A DNA stretch of 6,779 bases from a bacterium. GTDB lineage: Bacteria; Krumholzibacteriota; Krumholzibacteria; LZORAL124-64-63. The notes beneath the pieces were generated by a model, which saw only the letters and a list, made by a program, of their open reading frames with translations, was not told the origin of the DNA and ran no database searches. The stretch is from NCBI GenBank assembly GCA_030592025.1, contig JAUUZX010000081.1:1-6779 (forward strand). Direction: 5' to 3'. Position 1 is the first letter of the stretch, and every line of letters begins with the position of its first letter. Both the position numbers and the translations under genes were made by a program. Of the stretch, positions 4,771-6,779 are shown in pieces.

Positions 4771-5708
4771 CTCCGCGAACGGTACCCCGCCCGATCCCGA
4801 CGCTCCTCCAGATCCCCCACCAGCGCAAGGTAGGCCGCGTGCCGCCAGCCGGGTATGATGCCCGCGCCCACGGCGGCCTTCACCCCGCAGGACGGCTCGT
4901 CCCGATGGAGGCAACTGCGGAAGCGGCAACCGTCGGCGACCTCCTGGAACTCGGGAAAATAGTCACGGACATCCAGGGGATCAACATCCCAGGGGTCGAA
5001 GCCGCGGATCCCCGGCGAATCGGCGATGAAGCCGCCGCCCTCCAGGGGGAAGAGCTCGGTGCGGGTCGTGGTGTGCCGGCCGAGGCCCGTTTTCACCGTG
5101 ACGTCGTTCACCCGGAGCCGCAGGCCCGGCTGCAGCGTGTTCAGGAGGCTGCTCTTGCCCACGCCGGACGCGCCGAGCAGCAACGAGATGCTGTCCCGCA
5201 GGATCTCGCCGAACTCCGCCACGCCCTCGCCCGTGACCGCCGAAGCCCGCAGGACGGTGTAGCCCAGCCCGCGAAAATACTCCCAGCGATCCGCCTGGGC
5301 GTCGCTCTCCTGGAGGTCGCACTTGTTCAGGATGAGGACGCCCGCGACGCCGAAACGCTCCGCCGCCACCAGCAGGCGGTCGACGAAACCCTTCTGGGGT
5401 CGAGGGTCGCGGATCGACTGCACCGCCACCACCTGGTCGAGGTTGGCCATGAGCACCTGCTCCACGTGGCCACCGCTGCGCCGGGCGGCCAGGCGGGAGA
5501 TGCGGTTGCGACGGGGCAGGACCTCCTCCACCACGCCGGTGGGCGGGTCGGCCGCGCCGTCGTCCACGGTCAAGCGCACACGGTCGCCCACCACCGCGAT
5601 GGTCTGGGCCTTGCGCTCCCCCTGCTTCAGGCGGCCGCGCAGGAGGCACTGCCACACGCGGCCGTCGGCACTCACCCGGCAGCGGCCGGCACTGGCGAGA
5701 ATGACCAC
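4767..5708 (-). CDS. rsgA: Ribosome small subunit-dependent GTPase A (RsgA/YjeQ/YloQ)
   Basis: A 313-residue circularly permuted GTPase that assists late maturation of the 30S ribosomal subunit. An N-terminal OB-fold (about 1-70) is followed by the GTPase with motifs in permuted order: G4 NKCD (128-131), G5 SAVTG (156-160), G1 GASGVGKS (179-186), switch GRHTTT (210-215) and G3 DSPG (230-233). The C-terminal zinc site is intact: C261, C266, H268 and C274 in CRFRSCLHRDEPSC. Length is normal. The only standard start codon near the homologous N-terminus is GTG at 5708, but no Shine-Dalgarno precedes it. The frame stays open upstream, and GGAGG at 5755-5759 is 7 bases before an in-frame ATT at 5747, which could be a rare AUU start adding 13 residues. 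The 3' end shares CTAG with the stop of the convergent small gene. Confidence 0.95.
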   Translation of the reverse strand: MVILASAGRCRVSADGRVWQCLLRGRLKQGERKAQTIAVVGDRVRLTVDDGAADPPTGVVEEVLPRRNRISRLAARRSGGHVEQVLMANLDQVVAVQSIRDPRPQKGFVDRLLVAAERFGVAGVLILNKCDLQESDAQADRWEYFRGLGYTVLRASAVTGEGVAEFGEILRDSISLLLGASGVGKSSLLNTLQPGLRLRVNDVTVKTGLGRHTTTRTELFPLEGGGFIADSPGIRGFDPWDVDPLDVRDYFPEFQEVADGCRFRSCLHRDEPSCGVKAAVGAGIIPGWRHAAYLALVGDLEERRDRAGYRSRS

Positions 5709-5906
5709 GCCGGTGAGGTCTTGATCCGTGGAGGACTCCTGCGAAATGATGCCACCTCCGGGCCGTCGCCCACCCCCGCACGAACGGCGGTTCCGTGCGC
5801 GCCGGGCGCAAATGCGTCTTGTTAATCCAACAGGATTGAACTAGCTTTCGGTAAGCAGGAAGTCGTAACACATTATGTCCGGTGACACAAGGTAGGTGCG
5901 CGGCCC
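5709..5906. other. Divergent intergenic region between rsgA and the PTS IIA gene
   Basis: The gap contains an AT-rich patch at about 5810-5890, unlike the surrounding GC-rich DNA, where promoters for both genes would be expected. I see a CATAAT on the minus strand (5877-5872) and a CATTAT on the plus strand (5871-5876), but neither has a convincing -35 partner. An imperfect dyad TTAATCC...GGATTGA (5822-5839, 7 pairs including one G-T) could be an operator. No sigma-54 signature was found here. Confidence 0.4.
5755..5759 (-). promoter_or_regulatory. Shine-Dalgarno GGAGG implying a non-AUG start for rsgA
   Basis: On the minus strand GGAGG lies 4 bases before ATC (5750) and 7 bases before ATT (5747), both in frame with rsgA and with no intervening stop. 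No ATG, GTG or TTG lies at a suitable distance in that frame, whereas the standard GTG candidate at 5708 has no Shine-Dalgarno. The site may therefore mark an AUU start. Confidence 0.4.
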
Positions 5907-6368
5907 ATGAACATTGGTGAGGTTCTCAACCATACCTCCCCCGCCCTTTTTCTTCCCGAACTCAAAGCAACCGACAAGCAAGGAGTCCTGGCCGAACTGG
6001 TCGAGGGTCTCATCGGTGGCACCGAGATCAAGAACCCCGAGGCGATTCTGCAAATGCTCCAGAGCCGGGAGAACCTAGGCAGCACCGCCGTCGGGCCGGG
6101 CATCGCGTTCCCCCACGGCCGCACCCTGGCCGTGCAGAAGCTGACGATCCTCATCGCCAGGTCCGTCGCGGGTGTCGACTTCGACTCCGAGGACGACGAA
6201 CCGACCCATCTGTTCTTCCTCCTCATCGCACCGCCCCAGGACCGGGACCACCGCTACATCAAATCCCTGGCCGCGCTCATCGACCGCACCCAGGACGCGG
6301 ACCTGCGCGCCAAGCTCCTGGAAACCGCGGACTACGAGACCTTCTGCACCGCCATGAGGGAGGAGTAG
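5907..6368 (+). CDS. ptsN: PTS fructose/nitrogen-type IIA domain protein (PtsN-like)
   Basis: A 153-residue single-domain EIIA of the mannitol/fructose class. The phospho-accepting histidine is H70 in GPGIAFPHGRT, close to H73 of E. coli PtsN. The preceding ENLGSTAVGPG and the later THLFFLLIAPPQDRDHRYIKSLAALI are also family-typical. In proteobacteria PtsN is the terminal acceptor of the nitrogen PTS (PtsP-NPr-PtsN) and regulates potassium transport, sigma-54-related functions and stress responses rather than importing sugar. No IIB or IIC transporter domain is visible here, which agrees with a regulatory role. The ATG at 5907 is preceded by AAGGTAGG at 10 bases, somewhat far. The zinc-ribbon gene follows 3 bases after the stop, so the two form an operon. 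A sugar-specific IIA whose partners are elsewhere remains possible. Confidence 0.88.
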   Translation: MNIGEVLNHTSPALFLPELKATDKQGVLAELVEGLIGGTEIKNPEAILQMLQSRENLGSTAVGPGIAFPHGRTLAVQKLTILIARSVAGVDFDSEDDEPTHLFFLLIAPPQDRDHRYIKSLAALIDRTQDADLRAKLLETADYETFCTAMREE

Positions 6369-6371
6369 CCC

Positions 6372-6710
6372 ATGCATCCCCAGTTGCAACTGCTGGTCGC
6401 TCTGCAGGACATGGAAGAGATGATCCGTGAGGTCGAGGAGAAGGGCGACGAGCTCGAGGGCATGGGCTTCAAGCACGGGGGGCTCGACGATCTGCGCAAG
6501 GCCCGCGAGGACGTGGCCGCCCAGATCGACCCCCGGCACATGAGCTGGTACAAGCGCCTGACGGGCAGGTTCGGCCACGCGGTCGTGCCGGTCGTGAACG
6601 CCAACTGCACGGGCTGCTTCAACGCCATCCCCACTTCGTTCGTGAGCAAGACGAACATCAACAAGGTGCAGAAGTGCGAGAGCTGCGGGCGGATCCTCTA
6701 CTGGCCCTAG
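6372..6710 (+). CDS. Short C4-type zinc-ribbon protein (zf-RING_7-like)
   Basis: A 112-residue protein whose C-terminal half carries two CxxC knuckles, C79/C82 (CTGC) and C102/C105 (CESC), followed by GRILYWP. This is the ending typical of the coiled-coil C4 zinc-ribbon family. Family members usually have about 230-250 residues with a long N-terminal coiled-coil hairpin. Here only a short charged helical region (about 1-55, rich in E, D, K and R) precedes the conserved block PRHMSWYKRLTGRFGHAVVPV (54-74), so the coiled coil is strongly reduced. Nucleic-acid or protein binding is likely, but no precise role is assigned. The Shine-Dalgarno GGGAGGAG overlaps the end of the PTS IIA gene, with 3 bases between stop and start, so translation is likely coupled. 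A strong hairpin terminator follows. Confidence 0.85.
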   Translation: MHPQLQLLVALQDMEEMIREVEEKGDELEGMGFKHGGLDDLRKAREDVAAQIDPRHMSWYKRLTGRFGHAVVPVVNANCTGCFNAIPTSFVSKTNINKVQKCESCGRILYWP

Positions 6711-6741
6711 GCCGACCGCGCACGGCACACGCAGAAAAGAT

Positions 6742-6766
6742 CAGGGGCCCCGTCACGGGGCCCCTG
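6742..6766 (+). terminator. Intrinsic terminator after the PTS IIA / zinc-ribbon operon
   Basis: A perfect 11-bp stem (6742-6752 with 6756-6766) with a TCA loop is followed by TTACGTT. It lies 32 bases after the zinc-ribbon stop codon. The U-tract is short, but the stem is very stable. Confidence 0.8.
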
Positions 6767-6779
6767 TTACGTTCCATCA

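Noticed and set aside
2592..5825. A 1077-codon open frame on the plus strand running across the M50, GT9 and rsgA loci
   Set aside because: It is antisense to three well-recognised genes. Its translation is low-complexity Arg/His/Gly/Ala-rich text with no family resemblance, and it lacks a proper start; it is the usual open shadow frame in GC-rich DNA.
5840..5906. A sigma-54 promoter in front of the PTS IIA gene
   Set aside because: GG and GC doublets with a 10-base gap can be found, but the flanking CAC and TTGC parts of the consensus are absent.
1..6779. tRNA or rRNA genes, CRISPR arrays, insertion sequences, toxin-antitoxin or defence genes
   Set aside because: None seen: no regularly spaced repeats with spacers, no transposase or nuclease motifs, and gaps are too short or lack the needed structures.

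Overview
The window is a high-GC bacterial chromosome segment carrying mostly housekeeping genes. It shows no mobile element, CRISPR array, rRNA or tRNA. A glycosyltransferase of the LPS-heptosyltransferase type, a lipobox lipoprotein and a Trk potassium-uptake regulator suggest a Gram-negative cell with an outer membrane. Two sigma-54 type (-24/-12) promoters and a nitrogen-PTS type IIA protein point to an RpoN-using lineage. The FN3-type lipoprotein, the shortened zinc-ribbon protein and the GC content would suit an uncultivated FCB-like phylum or a delta-proteobacterial/myxobacterial relative. That placement is a guess: no marker gene here fixes the taxonomy.

Layout: bases 1-1627 are read on the minus strand in the order HU/IHF-family DNA-binding protein, low-specificity threonine aldolase (ltaE), then the start of trkA, which runs off the left edge. 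A 424-base gap (1628-2051) holds a leftward sigma-70-like promoter for HU and a rightward sigma-54 promoter, with upstream repeats and a large 5'-leader inverted repeat, for a small lipoprotein gene (2052-2471, plus strand). A strong hairpin at 2522-2546 separates this gene from a convergent minus-strand pair: a GT9 glycosyltransferase (start at 4429 or 4408) overlapping an M50 zinc metalloprotease by 13 bases. A second, nearly ideal sigma-54 promoter (4449-4463) lies in the gap upstream of GT9 and points right into an 81-residue unrecognised exported or membrane-anchored protein (4525-4770). That gene converges on rsgA (minus, 4767-5708), the two stop codons sharing the tetranucleotide CTAG. 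Beyond a 198-base divergent gap, a plus-strand pair, PTS IIA (PtsN-like) and a short C4 zinc-ribbon protein, ends at a strong terminator at the right edge.

The most interesting signal is regulatory. Two small plus-strand genes for exported proteins are set among minus-strand housekeeping genes. Each has its own sigma-54 promoter and a hairpin starting about five bases after the predicted transcription start. They may belong to one RpoN-dependent envelope regulon. Other points worth checking are a tandem 21-bp duplication that duplicates the ribosome-binding region and start codon of the glycosyltransferase, and a possible AUU start for rsgA. No novel multi-gene system can be claimed from this window.
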